Shown: piece after piece, positions 52,993 through 62,391 of the stretch | How positions within the stretch are numbered: position 1 is the stretch's first letter | Layout: every line of letters starts with the position of its first letter | Source: Enterococcus innesii | GTDB lineage: Bacteria > Bacillota > Bacilli > Lactobacillales > Enterococcaceae | Length of the DNA stretch: 64,000 nt | Direction: 5' to 3' | NCBI GenBank assembly: GCA_018982785.1 | Contig: JAHHEN010000006.1 | Location: 124,001-188,000 of the forward strand | Translations under genes and position numbers: made by a program | Notes under the pieces: generated by a model | Seen by the model: only the letters and a program-made list of their open reading frames with translations | What the model was told of the DNA's origin: nothing | Database searches by the model: none

Positions 52993-53024
52993 ATTTGGAA
53001 ACTGCTTACAAGAAAGGAAAGAAA

Positions 53025-53834
53025 ATGGGCCTCTTAATCATTCGTTTATTGAATCTTTTAAATAATGCACCCACTGATTCCACCAACTACTATATCGGTT
53101 TGACTATGATCAACCATTATGATCAGATTCAAACTCTAAGTATTGGTGAATTCGCCGCTCTTTGCCATGTGTCAAAGTCAACCGTTTCAAAATTCGCCCG
53201 TACCTTAGGCTTTGATGACTATGGTGATTTAAAAGACAACGCAGCTTTCATCGAGAACCGCTTCAACAATCCGCTAAATTATCGCTCGAATATTTTGTCT
53301 GCTTTGGAGCAAGAAGGCGTAGACTCCTATTTTGACGCAGTGATACAAGACATCGATTATCTGCGGCATCATCTTGATCTGCCAGCCATCGAACGGGTCG
53401 CACAAGCAATTGTTTCACATAAAAATGTCTTTGCTTTTGGAATTTTATTCTCAGAATCGGCTGCTATTGATTTCCAGATCAAACTAGCTTACAACGGCAA
53501 GTTCATTCGGACCTTCCAAGACGATCTCGTACAGGAAGAAATCATCAAATCTGCCGATGAAGAATCGCTTTTTATTATTTTTACCAATTCCGGTGACTAC
53601 TTGACCAAGCAACAAATTCGAAATGGAACGCCACGGAAAGATTTCTTCGATCGAACCAAAGCCAAAGTCATCGTGATCACCGCCAACCCACAGATCTCGG
53701 AACTTCCTTTTGTCCAAGAAGCAATCATCTTCCCTCATCAAACCCATTTCCAAACTCATGCCTTTATGTATCAGTTCATCATGGATTTGATCGTATCGAA
53801 GTTCAAGCAGTTGACGGATCGAAAGCGCATGTAA
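53025..53834 (+). CDS. RpiR family phosphosugar-binding regulator
   Basis: 269 residues from the ATG at 53025 (AAAGGAAAG upstream); a TTG start ten codons earlier is less likely. The N-terminal RpiR helix-turn-helix is FAALCHVSKSTVSKFARTLG. The SIS domain follows (about 120-260) with FAFGILFSESAAIDFQIKL and IIFTNSGDYLTK. It should sense a phosphorylated beta-glucoside and control the divergent bgl operon. Unlike many beta-glucoside operons, no BglG/LicT antiterminator or RAT hairpin is seen. Confidence 0.9.
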   Translation: MGLLIIRLLNLLNNAPTDSTNYYIGLTMINHYDQIQTLSIGEFAALCHVSKSTVSKFARTLGFDDYGDLKDNAAFIENRFNNPLNYRSNILSALEQEGVDSYFDAVIQDIDYLRHHLDLPAIERVAQAIVSHKNVFAFGILFSESAAIDFQIKLAYNGKFIRTFQDDLVQEEIIKSADEESLFIIFTNSGDYLTKQQIRNGTPRKDFFDRTKAKVIVITANPQISELPFVQEAIIFPHQTHFQTHAFMYQFIMDLIVSKFKQLTDRKRM

Positions 53835-54079
53835 TAATGACCCTCCATTATAGAAGAAGTGCATTTCTTCCATAATGGAGGGTTCTTTGTGAATGAGATG
53901 TCTCATTCATTCGTAAGCCTCACTCATTTATTCTTAGTTTCTTTGAAGATTTTTTAATCCTAGGCTGCTATTTATTAAATTTCTCCTCATTTATGTTTTT
54001 TGTTTCACAAACTTCACTTCGGTATGGTATAATCATTTTGTTTTTAAGAAAACTATGGGAATACAAAGGAGAAGGAAAC

Positions 54080-54664
54080 ATGAAAAAAACTAAAATCACT
54101 TTAATCGCTGCATCATTGCTTATGGGAGGCACTCTTTTAGCTGCATGTAGTTCAGATAACGACACAGCTGCAAGCTCATCATCATCAACAGCAGCTTCAA
54201 CTGCTGCATCAACTGAATCATCAGATGACGTTGTTTCAACTGCTTCTATCAGTGATCAAACTTCAGTCATTGAAAAAGCATTGAGCGCAGATGGTAACTG
54301 GATCGTTGCTGTAACTGGCGACATGACATTTGATAACGATGTAACCGTTGATGGCGAATTCCACGACAAAGGTGACGACTCTGCTGATATCTACCGTAAA
54401 TTTGCATTGTACTCACAAGATGAAGACCGCAACGTAACAGCTGAATACACAGTAACTGTTCCTAAATTGATCGTTAACTCAGAAAACTTCAACATCGTTC
54501 ACGGTGTAATCAAAGGTGACGTTGAAGTGAATGCTAACGGCTTTGTATTGAACGGTGCAAAAGTTGAAGGTAACGTAACATTCACTTCAAAAGAATTCCA
54601 AGATTCAGCAACACTTGACGAAGATGGCGCTTCTGTAACAGGCGACGTAACAGTTAGCGAATAA
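54080..54664 (+). CDS. Secreted lipoprotein of unknown function
   Basis: 194 residues with a lipoprotein signal (MKKTKITLIAASLLMGG, lipobox LLAACSS). A Ser/Thr/Ala linker of about 30 residues is followed by a beta-rich domain with repeated turns (GDMTFDNDVTVDGEF, IKGDVEVNANGFVLNGAKVEGNVTFT). The recurrent V-x-G-D/N-V-x-V rhythm suggests a beta-helix similar to bactofilin or polymer-forming cytoskeletal domains. AAAGGAGAAGG precedes the ATG, and an extended TGGTATAAT promoter lies near 54026-54034. It ends at a strong terminator. Confidence 0.75.
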   Translation: MKKTKITLIAASLLMGGTLLAACSSDNDTAASSSSSTAASTAASTESSDDVVSTASISDQTSVIEKALSADGNWIVAVTGDMTFDNDVTVDGEFHDKGDDSADIYRKFALYSQDEDRNVTAEYTVTVPKLIVNSENFNIVHGVIKGDVEVNANGFVLNGAKVEGNVTFTSKEFQDSATLDEDGASVTGDVTVSE

Positions 54665-54706
54665 TCTTTCACTGGATTTCTGTGAAATAGATGAATAAAA
54701 AACGAG

Positions 54707-54745
54707 GTTGGCAAGTTGATCATTGATCCCTTGCCAACTTTTTTT
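54707..54745 (+). terminator. Terminator after the lipoprotein gene
   Basis: GTTGGCAAG and CTTGCCAAC (54707-54715, 54730-54738) with an inner GATC pair, followed by seven T. Confidence 0.9.
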
Positions 54746-54817
54746 GTTTTTTTATAAACAATTGCATCCGCTCTCATTACTAACATTGTGTAAGTAAGAA
54801 CAAAGCACAAGAAAAAA

Positions 54818-54842
54818 ACTGGCTTGCTTACGCAAAACCAGC
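54818..54842 (-). terminator. Terminator after the peptide-binding protein gene
   Basis: CTGG-TTGC and GCAA-CCAG arms with a short loop, followed by seven T on minus. Confidence 0.75.
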
Positions 54843-54857
54843 TTCTTCTTTAGGCGC

Positions 54858-56522
54858 TTATTCTTCAATAACTGCCCACTTGTAATCGTATTGCGCACCG
54901 GCACCGTGAGAAACGACCCCTTTTACTTTTGGTGCACGTAAATGAGCTTCAACGTTTTGGTACACAGGGATGACCCCTTGTTGATCCATAATGATTTTCT
55001 CTGCATCCAACAAATCCTGCCAGCGGGCATCTGGATTGCCAGCGTTTGTCGTGGCAGACGATTTCACTGCTGCATCGTACTCCTCACTTGTCCAACGACC
55101 GCGGTTGTATGAATTATCGGTTACAAATAGATCTGTAAAACTGCTGGCATCCGCATAGTCAGCACCCCAACCACCCATAACGACATCAAAATCACCTGAG
55201 TTTGAACGATCAAGACGAACAGAGAAAGGTACGGGACTTAGGCTAACTTTCACCCCATCAAGCGTATCTTGAATCGCACTTTGAATATATTCAATGGCTT
55301 TTTTGGTTGAGTCTGTGTCAGAGGCCAAAATTTCAAAACTTAAAGAATCGATTCCCAAAGCCTCTTTGGCTTTTTCCCAATGTTCTTTGGCTTTTTCTTG
55401 ATCGTATTCAATGACACTTTCCGCTTCATCGACAAAATCAGTATTATCAGTTGGGTTAAAGGTCATTCCTTTTGGTATCAATCCTGTGGAAGCCAATGAG
55501 CCATCACCTAAAATCGATGTCACTAATGCATCACGATCGATGGCATAAGAGATTGCTTTACGCAGATCCTCATTGCGGAATGGCGAATCTTCTTCTCGCT
55601 GATTCAACTCGATATAGGAAGTACGGGCTAATGGTTCTGACACAAATGCTTCATCATTGGCCATTTGCTGCGCCAATTCTCCTGTTAAGATGACGTCGTC
55701 CGCTTGCCCATCCTGGAATAGATTCAAGGAGGTCGATGATTCTTTTACGACACTGACATTGATCGTATCAAGTTTCACTGTATCTTTATCCCAATATTGG
55801 TCGTTCTTTTCATATGACCATTCTGTATCGGTTCCTGGACCATCAAAGCCAGCTAACACAAACGGTCCATTGTAAACGGCATTGTCGCTTGTTGAAGCAT
55901 ATTGATCGCCGTTGTCTTCTACGACTGCTTGGCTTTGTGGGAAGAAGGATGGAAATGCCAATAAGTATTGGAAGTATGGCGTAGGTGTCGTCAGCGTTAT
56001 TTCTAATTCATAGTCACTGACTGCTTTGATCCCCAATTCTGAGGCATCTTTTTCACCTGCAGTTATCGCTTCGGCATTGGTTACGGGCGCAAATAAGTAC
56101 GCATATTCAGAACCTGTTTCCGCACTTACGGTGCGTTGCCAGCCAAAGACATAATCCGCTGCTGTTACTGGTTCTCCATTTGACCATTTGGCATCTTCCC
56201 GTAATTTCAATTTATAGGTCAGACCATCTTCACTGACTTCCGCTAATTCGGCGGCACCTGCTGGTTCGGGCTTACTCTCAGCATCTAAGCGGTACAACCC
56301 TTCATACACATTATTTAAAGCACTAAAACTGATCGTATCGGTGGCTAAGGATAGATCGGCACTAGGCATTTCTTGTTGAACCACAACATTAAAAATTTGT
56401 TCGGCAGCTGCTGTCCCACTACCACTTGAACTTTCACCTGTACTTGATGTCCCTCCTGTTGAGCAACCTGCTAATACGATTCCACAAACAGCGACGACAC
56501 CATATCCCCATTTTTTCTTCAT
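54858..56522 (-). CDS. oppA: Oligopeptide ABC transporter substrate-binding lipoprotein (OppA family)
   Basis: 554 residues, family-5 extracellular binding protein. The lipobox is IVLAGCSTGG. The family core appears in LYRLDAESKPEPAGAAELAE, KLREDAKWSNGEPVTAADY and FRNEDLRKAISYAIDRDALV, with MGGWGADYADASSFTDLF near the C-terminus. No permease or ATPase genes adjoin, so it serves a distant Opp system, a pattern common for pheromone or peptide-binding paralogues in enterococci. The specific paralogue cannot be named. Confidence 0.9.
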   Translation of the reverse strand: MKKKWGYGVVAVCGIVLAGCSTGGTSSTGESSSGSGTAAAEQIFNVVVQQEMPSADLSLATDTISFSALNNVYEGLYRLDAESKPEPAGAAELAEVSEDGLTYKLKLREDAKWSNGEPVTAADYVFGWQRTVSAETGSEYAYLFAPVTNAEAITAGEKDASELGIKAVSDYELEITLTTPTPYFQYLLAFPSFFPQSQAVVEDNGDQYASTSDNAVYNGPFVLAGFDGPGTDTEWSYEKNDQYWDKDTVKLDTINVSVVKESSTSLNLFQDGQADDVILTGELAQQMANDEAFVSEPLARTSYIELNQREEDSPFRNEDLRKAISYAIDRDALVTSILGDGSLASTGLIPKGMTFNPTDNTDFVDEAESVIEYDQEKAKEHWEKAKEALGIDSLSFEILASDTDSTKKAIEYIQSAIQDTLDGVKVSLSPVPFSVRLDRSNSGDFDVVMGGWGADYADASSFTDLFVTDNSYNRGRWTSEEYDAAVKSSATTNAGNPDARWQDLLDAEKIIMDQQGVIPVYQNVEAHLRAPKVKGVVSHGAGAQYDYKWAVIEE

Positions 56523-56691
56523 CTTACCTACCCCTTATGAAAATCCAAAATTTTCAGAATTATTACAAAAATCTGAATGTAAATAAGATTTTAATAAATA
56601 TTAATTATAAAAGCAAGCTATTTTTCTCATTTTATTATTATTTATTTTTTATGTTAACACTGCATGTTATTATTTATGACACAAAAACAAA

Positions 56692-56727
56692 AAACACAAA
56701 GCGAAAGAGATCTCGCATTGTGTTTTT
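56692..56727 (-). terminator. Terminator after the zinc-ribbon membrane protein
   Basis: AAACACAA-GCGA and TCGC-TTGTGTTT arms with an eight-base loop, followed by T-rich sequence on minus. Confidence 0.8.
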
Positions 56728-56750
56728 TTATCTTTGGATAGAAAAGTGGA

Positions 56751-57697
56751 TTACTCCATTTTGTAGCTTTGACGCGTCACTTTACCCTCTCGTACCGCAG
56801 CGATAATAGTTGGCACCGCCCCAATCGCCGTAAAGAGATAGATCAGACCTAAGTTCCCGTAATATTGACTCGCTTCCAAATACCCTTCACGAATCAAATC
56901 AGGTAAAATACGGAAAGCATAGAAGACATCAACGTCCGTGTAATAATTCGCTACACTGATCGACCAGTCAATACGATTCCCGACATAGACCATGATGATC
57001 ATGACGATAATACTACTAATAATACCTTTTGTGCTGAGTTTTCCACCTAGTAATTCATACCCTTTGATGGCACAGATCGCCATCGCGATCCCAGACAATG
57101 CAGCAACATACCCCAGTTGTCCTAATAAAATAATTGCGCCAGCACCAATCAGTGAGCCAAGAAACGCACCCACGGTTCCAGCTAACCAATTTTCTTTTTT
57201 CTGCCCTTTTTCCCGTTCTTGCGCAAGGACTGCTTCTTGTTGTTTCTTAAAGCAAGCTTCACAGGCAATGACGGGAGCGCCGCCAATCGCATACAGCGAA
57301 ACCGGCTCAGTGACCGCGCCGCAGAAGGTACAAGCATTTTGGAAACCTTTGGTCTTCAAAAAATTCGTCAACTGGTCCAACGCAGTACGTAACTTGTCCA
57401 CGGTTTTCCCTGCAGTCATCGCTCCGCGTAATGTATAGGCAACTTGATATCCTTGGATCACACAGTCGATGATCTCTTTTGACTCACTTAAAACTTCTTT
57501 GACTTCTTCTTGGTTGGGAAGTTCGCCATCTTTGCTAAGTGAAAAATGGGCCACTAGCGAATAACTATTGTTATTCTCTTGAACTAAAAAAGTTTATAAC
57601 TATGATACGTTCCATAAATCACCCCGGTGGAAGTATCAACTGAGAGCCTCAACGACTCGGCAAATTTGGTCAATGTCTTCTCGATCTTCTTATTCAT
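56751..57697 (-). CDS. Zinc-ribbon membrane protein, frame break at A6 hides the true start
   Basis: The long open frame would start at a GTG at 57554 without any RBS. Immediately upstream, the ATG at 57697 has a strong AAGGAG and opens a 37-codon frame (MNKKIEKTLTKFAESLRLSV). One extra base at 57586-57591 fuses both into 315 residues. The first third is soluble, the middle contains a zinc ribbon CTFCGA...CEAC, and about four membrane spans follow. The family is unknown. The four cysteines form a rubredoxin-like knuckle, pointing to a small envelope protein with a cytoplasmic zinc domain. Confidence 0.7.
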
Positions 57698-57805
57698 TTT
57701 TCTCCTTCTTTCCAACAAACACTTACCTTTTTAGGTATAGCTAAAAGTTTAAGGAGAGTAGAAATGAAAGTCAATCAATTTGTTCAAAAAACCTAGTTTT
57801 TTTAT

Positions 57806-58720
57806 CTATTCTGTGACAAATCGCCGCAACGCATCAGCAACCCCATGGTCTGTACTGCTAGTCGTCACAAAATCAGCTTTTGCTTTGACCAATTCGGGCG
57901 CATTCTCCATCGCAACACCAATACCAGCTGAAGCAATCATTGGCAGGTCGTTAAAATTATCGCCGATCGCTAAGGTTTGCGCCAGCGGCACTTGAAAATA
58001 GGCCGCCAATTCATTTAGCGCCTTATCTTTTCCCACAGCTTGATGAGTGACTTCCAAATAATTCTCTTTGGATAAGTAAAAGGCGCTTTCTAAAAATCCA
58101 GCGTTCTGGCAGGCAGCATGAAGCGCTTGGATTTCTGCTGTTGTGCCGATCAAAAGAAACTTATGAACCTCAAAAGCTTCTTGTGCCAACAGTTGTTCTA
58201 ATGAAGTTTCTACAGGAGTCTCTTTGGTGATCGCCGCTTCTGCTCGTGCCCATTGGTCCACTCTTTCGCAATACCACTGATCACCAGAGTAGACATTGAT
58301 GGAAACACCAGGAAAATCAGCTTTGATGCGCGCAACCAAAGTTTTTGCTTCTGCTTTTTTGACCTCATGACTGAAAATCGGTACCAGTGTGCCCTGTTGA
58401 TCGTATCGTCCAATCAGGGCACCGTTGTAACAAGCCAAGGGCCAGTCTTCTATCCCTAACTCTTGAGCTATCGGTAGCATTCCTTTCGGGGAGCGAGCGG
58501 AAGCCAAAACAAAAGGAATCGCTTGCTGCTTCAATCGTTTGATTTCTTCAATCAAATCCAGATCGATTTGATGCTTATGATCCAAGATCGTCCCATCAAT
58601 ATCACTTAAAATAAACCCTATCTGCTTTTTTTCCAAATAAACCATCCTTTCCCATTCCCCATCCTTTTTACGAAAGCGGATCGAGCCATCGCTTTCGACC
58701 AAAATAAGCGCCGTTTCCAT
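57806..58720 (-). CDS. HAD superfamily phosphatase, Cof/IIB type
   Basis: Up to 304 residues. Motif I is SDIDGTILDHKHQ, motif II LASARSP, and motifs III/IV are GKDKALNELAAYF and AIGDNFNDLPMIASAGIGVAM. This is the Cof-type sugar-phosphate phosphatase group. The first 25 residues before MVYLEKKQIGF are not family sequence but contain an open frame; start at METAL has AAGGAA some 15 bases upstream, while MVYL has GGGG 11 bases upstream. The start is therefore uncertain. Substrate is not predictable. Confidence 0.88.
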   Translation of the reverse strand: METALILVESDGSIRFRKKDGEWERMVYLEKKQIGFILSDIDGTILDHKHQIDLDLIEEIKRLKQQAIPFVLASARSPKGMLPIAQELGIEDWPLACYNGALIGRYDQQGTLVPIFSHEVKKAEAKTLVARIKADFPGVSINVYSGDQWYCERVDQWARAEAAITKETPVETSLEQLLAQEAFEVHKFLLIGTTAEIQALHAACQNAGFLESAFYLSKENYLEVTHQAVGKDKALNELAAYFQVPLAQTLAIGDNFNDLPMIASAGIGVAMENAPELVKAKADFVTTSSTDHGVADALRRFVTE

Positions 58721-58782
58721 AAAACGAAAACAGCTTCCTTGACCTTCTTTGCTTCCAGTTTACCATACTAGCCAATGAAAAA

Positions 58783-58802
58783 AGAGTGCATCGCTGCACT
58801 CT
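58783..58802 (-). terminator. Terminator after the GNAT gene
   Basis: AGAGTGCA and TGCACTCT with a four-base loop, followed by six T on minus. It abuts the stop codon. Confidence 0.85.
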
Positions 58803-59425
58803 TAGGAAGTATAGATATAAAACTCGATTTCCTTCTTAATCGGTTTTTTGATCCAGCGTTTCACAGCAGCTGCCCGCTTCAAGCCCATATGCTCATAAAA
58901 ACCGTAATTACAGGTGGTATCGGTATAAAGGAAAAACGGAGCCGTTTTTTCCTGCTGGACCATCGCTAAAAAGGAAGTAAAGAGCTGCTTGCCTACACCC
59001 AATCCTTGTGTTTTGGGACTAACGGCAAACAAACCAACTTCGGTCTGAAAAGGAGTTTGTAAATCTTTCAACATCGCTTGATTTAACTCAGCCACCTCTT
59101 TGGCATAATGCAACAGCGTGTTTCTCCCTTCTTTCGTAAGCAGTAAGCAGCCAGCATGCCAAATCGTTTTCCCCCAATAGTGCATTGGATGAAGCTTCTT
59201 CCCTCTTTTACTGTCTGCTAATAAGATACCGACAGCTTCACCATTTAAAAGAGCCACACGTGAATAGGTCGCACGGGCAAGTTCATAACACAAAAAGACA
59301 TGAGCAAAGTGCTTGGCGGTCATCTTGTCAAATTGCTTGTCGTAGTTCCAGCTATCAATAATTACTTGCACAAGCGCAGACAGATCTTCTCGTTTAAATG
59401 GTCGATATGTTACTTGTTTATTCAT
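58802..59425 (-). CDS. GNAT family N-acetyltransferase
   Basis: 207 residues from the ATG at 59425 (GGGAGGAAG upstream); 41 upstream codons of the open frame lie inside the MerR gene promoter. The acetyl-CoA loop is VSPKTQGLGVGKQLF, followed by FFLYTDTTCNYGFYEHMGLKR. The gene is divergent from a MerR-type activator with a 19-bp-spacer promoter, so it is probably the induced target, for instance of a toxic amine or drug. The acceptor is unknown. Confidence 0.85.
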   Translation of the reverse strand: MNKQVTYRPFKREDLSALVQVIIDSWNYDKQFDKMTAKHFAHVFLCYELARATYSRVALLNGEAVGILLADSKRGKKLHPMHYWGKTIWHAGCLLLTKEGRNTLLHYAKEVAELNQAMLKDLQTPFQTEVGLFAVSPKTQGLGVGKQLFTSFLAMVQQEKTAPFFLYTDTTCNYGFYEHMGLKRAAAVKRWIKKPIKKEIEFYIYTS

Positions 59426-59456
59426 TCTATCTTCCTCCCAGTAGTTGACTATCCTT

Positions 59457-59487
59457 AGTATAAAGTTTACAGTAACTGTAAAGTCAA
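59457..59487 (-). promoter_or_regulatory. MerR-type promoter of the GNAT gene
   Basis: On minus TTGACT (59487-59482), 19 bases, TATACT (59462-59457). The over-long spacer contains the dyad TTTACAG-N3-CTGTAAA (59466-59482 overlapping its ends), the exact architecture that MerR proteins untwist to activate transcription. Confidence 0.85.
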
Positions 59488-59498
59488 GGAGGAACGCC

Positions 59499-60286
59499 AT
59501 GAAAACCAAATTAAAAGTATCGGAAATGGCACGCTTAGCGCGGATCAATCCTCGGACACTCCACTATTATGACGAGATTGGGCTATTTCAACCAAACAGC
59601 AAAGACGAGCACGGGTATCGGTATTATTCCCTTGATCAACTATTGGATCTCGGATTGATCCTATCACTGAAAGAATTATCGATGCCCTTAAAAGAGATCC
59701 AAACAGCGTTGCAGGGGGATGCCGAGACCATGAGAAACTTATTGGAAGCCAAGCGGCAAACCATCGATGAAAAAATTCAGCAGTTGAGCAACATCAAAAA
59801 AATCATCGAACGAAAAGCGGCGGATTTGCGCCTAGCTGCAGAAAAAACTTCCCCTTCACCTTGAAGGAACAGCCAGAGGAATATTTCTCCCTTAGTCCTA
59901 GATTAAACGGTAGCTCCATCCCAGAGATGATCACCCAAGCCTACGACCTTTTGATGGCACAGCCTTATCTTTTCTCAAATAACGAATATGGTTTTATGAT
60001 TCGGACGAACAAAGACGATACGCAAGACATCGACTACGTTTACGTGCGGCAAGAAGAACCACAACGTGCTTCCTTCGTGAAACCGGCAGGATACTATTTA
60101 ACCGCCATTTATCAGGGGGATGACGAAGGATTGAAGCAGTTCTATCAAAAACTCAAGCAGCTGATTGCGACGCACCAATGGCAAATCGATGACTACTTCT
60201 ATGAACGATCGATCCACGAAACGACCCTTAGCAACGAGCAAGCTTATTTGACAGAGATCCAAGTACGGATTTTATCTGAGGAATAA
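59499..60286 (+). pseudogene. MerR regulator with GyrI-like effector domain, frame broken at an A6 run
   Basis: MKTKLKVSEMARLARINPRT starts at 59499 with AAGGAGG upstream. The MerR wing is LHYYDEIGLFQPNSKDEHGYRYY, and the dimer helix follows. One extra base at 59842-59847 joins the C-terminal GyrI/effector-binding domain (LKEQPEEYFSLSPRLN), giving 262 residues of the BmrR class. Such proteins sense cationic or amphipathic drugs. The divergent GNAT gene carries the matching promoter. Confidence 0.85.
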
Positions 60287-60313
60287 GGATCGTTCAAACA
60301 GCGTTGGAAAAGT

Positions 60314-60374
60314 AAATAAAAGACGCAACGACCACGAGCAGTTTCTTTCGCCTCGTTGTCGTTGCGCTTTATTT
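60314..60374. terminator. Bidirectional terminator between merR-type gene and ohyA
   Basis: AAATAAA-GaCGCAACGAC pairs with GTCGTTGCG-TTTATTT (60314-60332, 60358-60374), with a further CGAG/CTCG pair inside. Confidence 0.8.
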
Positions 60375-62145
60375 AAATCAAATGGTTTTCTTTCAACAGA
60401 TCGCCAATGTAGGTATGTTCGGTTTTCTTAACGAAGCCCTCCAAGAGTTTCCGTTCGATAAACGGCAGCTCCATTTCCGTGATTTTTTTCTTATCGGTCA
60501 GATAATAGACAGCTTTGGCCAAAGTACGTAGATCATAAGCGGAAGCAAACACTTCTGGTACCCCGCGTTCCACAGCTAATAGCTGATAAACAGCCTCCAT
60601 GGCGGTCCGAACGGAATATTCTGTTGTAAATACAGTGTCTCGTTCAGTCTCTGCGAAATTACCGATAAAGGCTAAGTTTTTGGAGCCATTTGGAATAACT
60701 AATGGCCGATCACCTGGTTCACGCAGCATGAAGTAAGAAGTGATAAACGGCATGTATACTGGAACTGCCACACTTGATTCTTTTGAAATGCGTTGGATTT
60801 CTGCTTCCGGCACGCCTAAATGGTAAAGCAGTTCTTGCACGATTTCTTGTCCAGAGCATTGTTCAATTGGTTTTTTGATGTAGTTTCCTGGCGTATTTGA
60901 CAACAATCCATACACCCATGTGATCGTTTGTTGGTCTTTTTGTTCTTTAAAGTGCGGTTGGCGATGGGTCGCAAAGCTCATCATCCAATTGGAATCTTTG
61001 ATGGTGATGATCCCGCCAGTGACGATTCTGCCTGTTCGTAACTTGCGATGGGTCAATTTTTCTAAATAAGGTTCCACATCAAAATTCTGCCAAGTAACAG
61101 TTGCCGAAACAAACCAGCTTTCTTCAGGTAAGTTTTCATAAAAGACTTCTGGATGACCAAACTCAGGCGATTGCGCCGCCAAGTTTTTCCATAAACGCCA
61201 GCTGCCACCAGGTGCTTTTGAGATAGGCGCTGGGGTATAATGGTCCCCTTGCGTGGAACTTTCAGTGATCGATCCGTTGGTAACAAAGACCAAGTCATCT
61301 TCTGACAAAGGAATTTCTTCGATTGCTCCCGCTTTTTCTAGCACAAGTTTTTGAGCAACTTTTTCCTCGCCCACGATCCGAACATCGATATTGCTGACGG
61401 TGCATTCATATTGGAAGTCAACTCCTTGTTCTTCCAAATAAGCAAGTAGTGGTTTGACCAATGACTCATATTGGTTGTAACGGGTAAATTTTAACGCAGT
61501 AAAATCAGGCAAGCCATCGATATGGTGCACAAAACGCAACACATAGCGGCGCATTTCAATCGCCGAATGCCATTTTTCAAAGGCGAACATCGTACACCAG
61601 TATAGCCAAAAATTAGATTCAAAGAATTCTTCGCCAAAAACATCTTCGATTTTTTTCCCGATCAATTGATCTTCTGAAGTCATAAATAATTGGGTCAATT
61701 CTTTTTGTGCTGTAGCAGACAACGTAAATTCTCCATCATCTGCTGCTCGTTGACCGCGATTGTGGATAATCCGACAGTTAGACGAATTTGGATCATCGTG
61801 ATCCAACCAGTAAAACTCATCTAACACCGAAGCATCTTCCACCTCCAAGGATGGAATCGAGCGAAATAGATCCCACAGGCACTCAAAATGATTTTCCATT
61901 TCGCGACCGCCGCGGGTCACAAATCCATCATGGGGAATGAATTTTCCGTCTAATGAACCGCCTGATAAAGAAAGTTCTTCAAGGACGTGGATTTTCTCAC
62001 CCGCCATATGGCCGTCACGGATCAAGAAGACTGCCGCAGCAAGTCCTGCTAATCCCCCACCAACAATATAGGCTTCTTTCTTTTCGACATCTTTCGGTTT
62101 TCTGCTTCTTGCAAAAGCTTCGTAATTTCCGTTCGTATATCTCAT
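60373..62145 (-). CDS. ohyA: Oleate hydratase
   Basis: 590 residues of the FAD-dependent fatty-acid double-bond hydratase family (formerly myosin-cross-reactive antigen), converting oleic acid to 10-hydroxystearic acid. The FAD site is [20 protein letters not shown], and catalytic-region signatures are [16 protein letters not shown] and [17 protein letters not shown]. It helps Gram-positive cells detoxify unsaturated fatty acids. GGAGG precedes the start. It forms its own unit, with a dyad at 62234-62257 upstream. Confidence 0.96.
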   Translation of the reverse strand: MRYTNGNYEAFARSRKPKDVEKKEAYIVGGGLAGLAAAVFLIRDGHMAGEKIHVLEELSLSGGSLDGKFIPHDGFVTRGGREMENHFECLWDLFRSIPSLEVEDASVLDEFYWLDHDDPNSSNCRIIHNRGQRAADDGEFTLSATAQKELTQLFMTSEDQLIGKKIEDVFGEEFFESNFWLYWCTMFAFEKWHSAIEMRRYVLRFVHHIDGLPDFTALKFTRYNQYESLVKPLLAYLEEQGVDFQYECTVSNIDVRIVGEEKVAQKLVLEKAGAIEEIPLSEDDLVFVTNGSITESSTQGDHYTPAPISKAPGGSWRLWKNLAAQSPEFGHPEVFYENLPEESWFVSATVTWQNFDVEPYLEKLTHRKLRTGRIVTGGIITIKDSNWMMSFATHRQPHFKEQKDQQTITWVYGLLSNTPGNYIKKPIEQCSGQEIVQELLYHLGVPEAEIQRISKESSVAVPVYMPFITSYFMLREPGDRPLVIPNGSKNLAFIGNFAETERDTVFTTEYSVRTAMEAVYQLLAVERGVPEVFASAYDLRTLAKAVYYLTDKKKITEMELPFIERKLLEGFVKKTEHTYIGDLLKENHLI

Positions 62146-62233
62146 GTAGATCCCTCCTAATATTGGTACGTTTTTATGGTATCAGTAACTTTTTTTTTTT
62201 GACAAAAATTTGTACTAGTAAAAACAAGATATT

Positions 62234-62257
62234 TTGACAAATCGGCCTTTTTGTCAA
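62234..62257. promoter_or_regulatory. Dyad upstream of ohyA
   Basis: TTGACAAA (62234-62241) and TTTGTCAA (62250-62257). TTGACA on minus could also be a -35. A related TTGACAAA occurs near 62199. This may be a fatty-acid-responsive repressor site. Confidence 0.45.
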
Positions 62258-62311
62258 AAAAAACAAGGGCAATGTCCCATCTTTTAGAAGATCTGCGCCC
62301 AGCACAAAAAG

Positions 62312-62349
62312 CGCCCCTAAGAAAACTGATTGCAGCTTTCTTAGGGGCG
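62312..62349 (-). terminator. Terminator after the NlpC/P60 gene
   Basis: CGCCCCTAAGAAA and its complement (62312-62324, 62337-62349), a 13-bp stem, followed by five T on minus. Confidence 0.88.
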
Positions 62350-62391
62350 TTTCTAACAAAGGACAAACCCTTTGCCTTTTCAATGAAATAT

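Noticed and set aside
52920-53024. LicT/BglG antiterminator RAT hairpin upstream of bglP
   Set aside because: The intergenic region contains dyads suited to operators but no RAT plus terminator arrangement.
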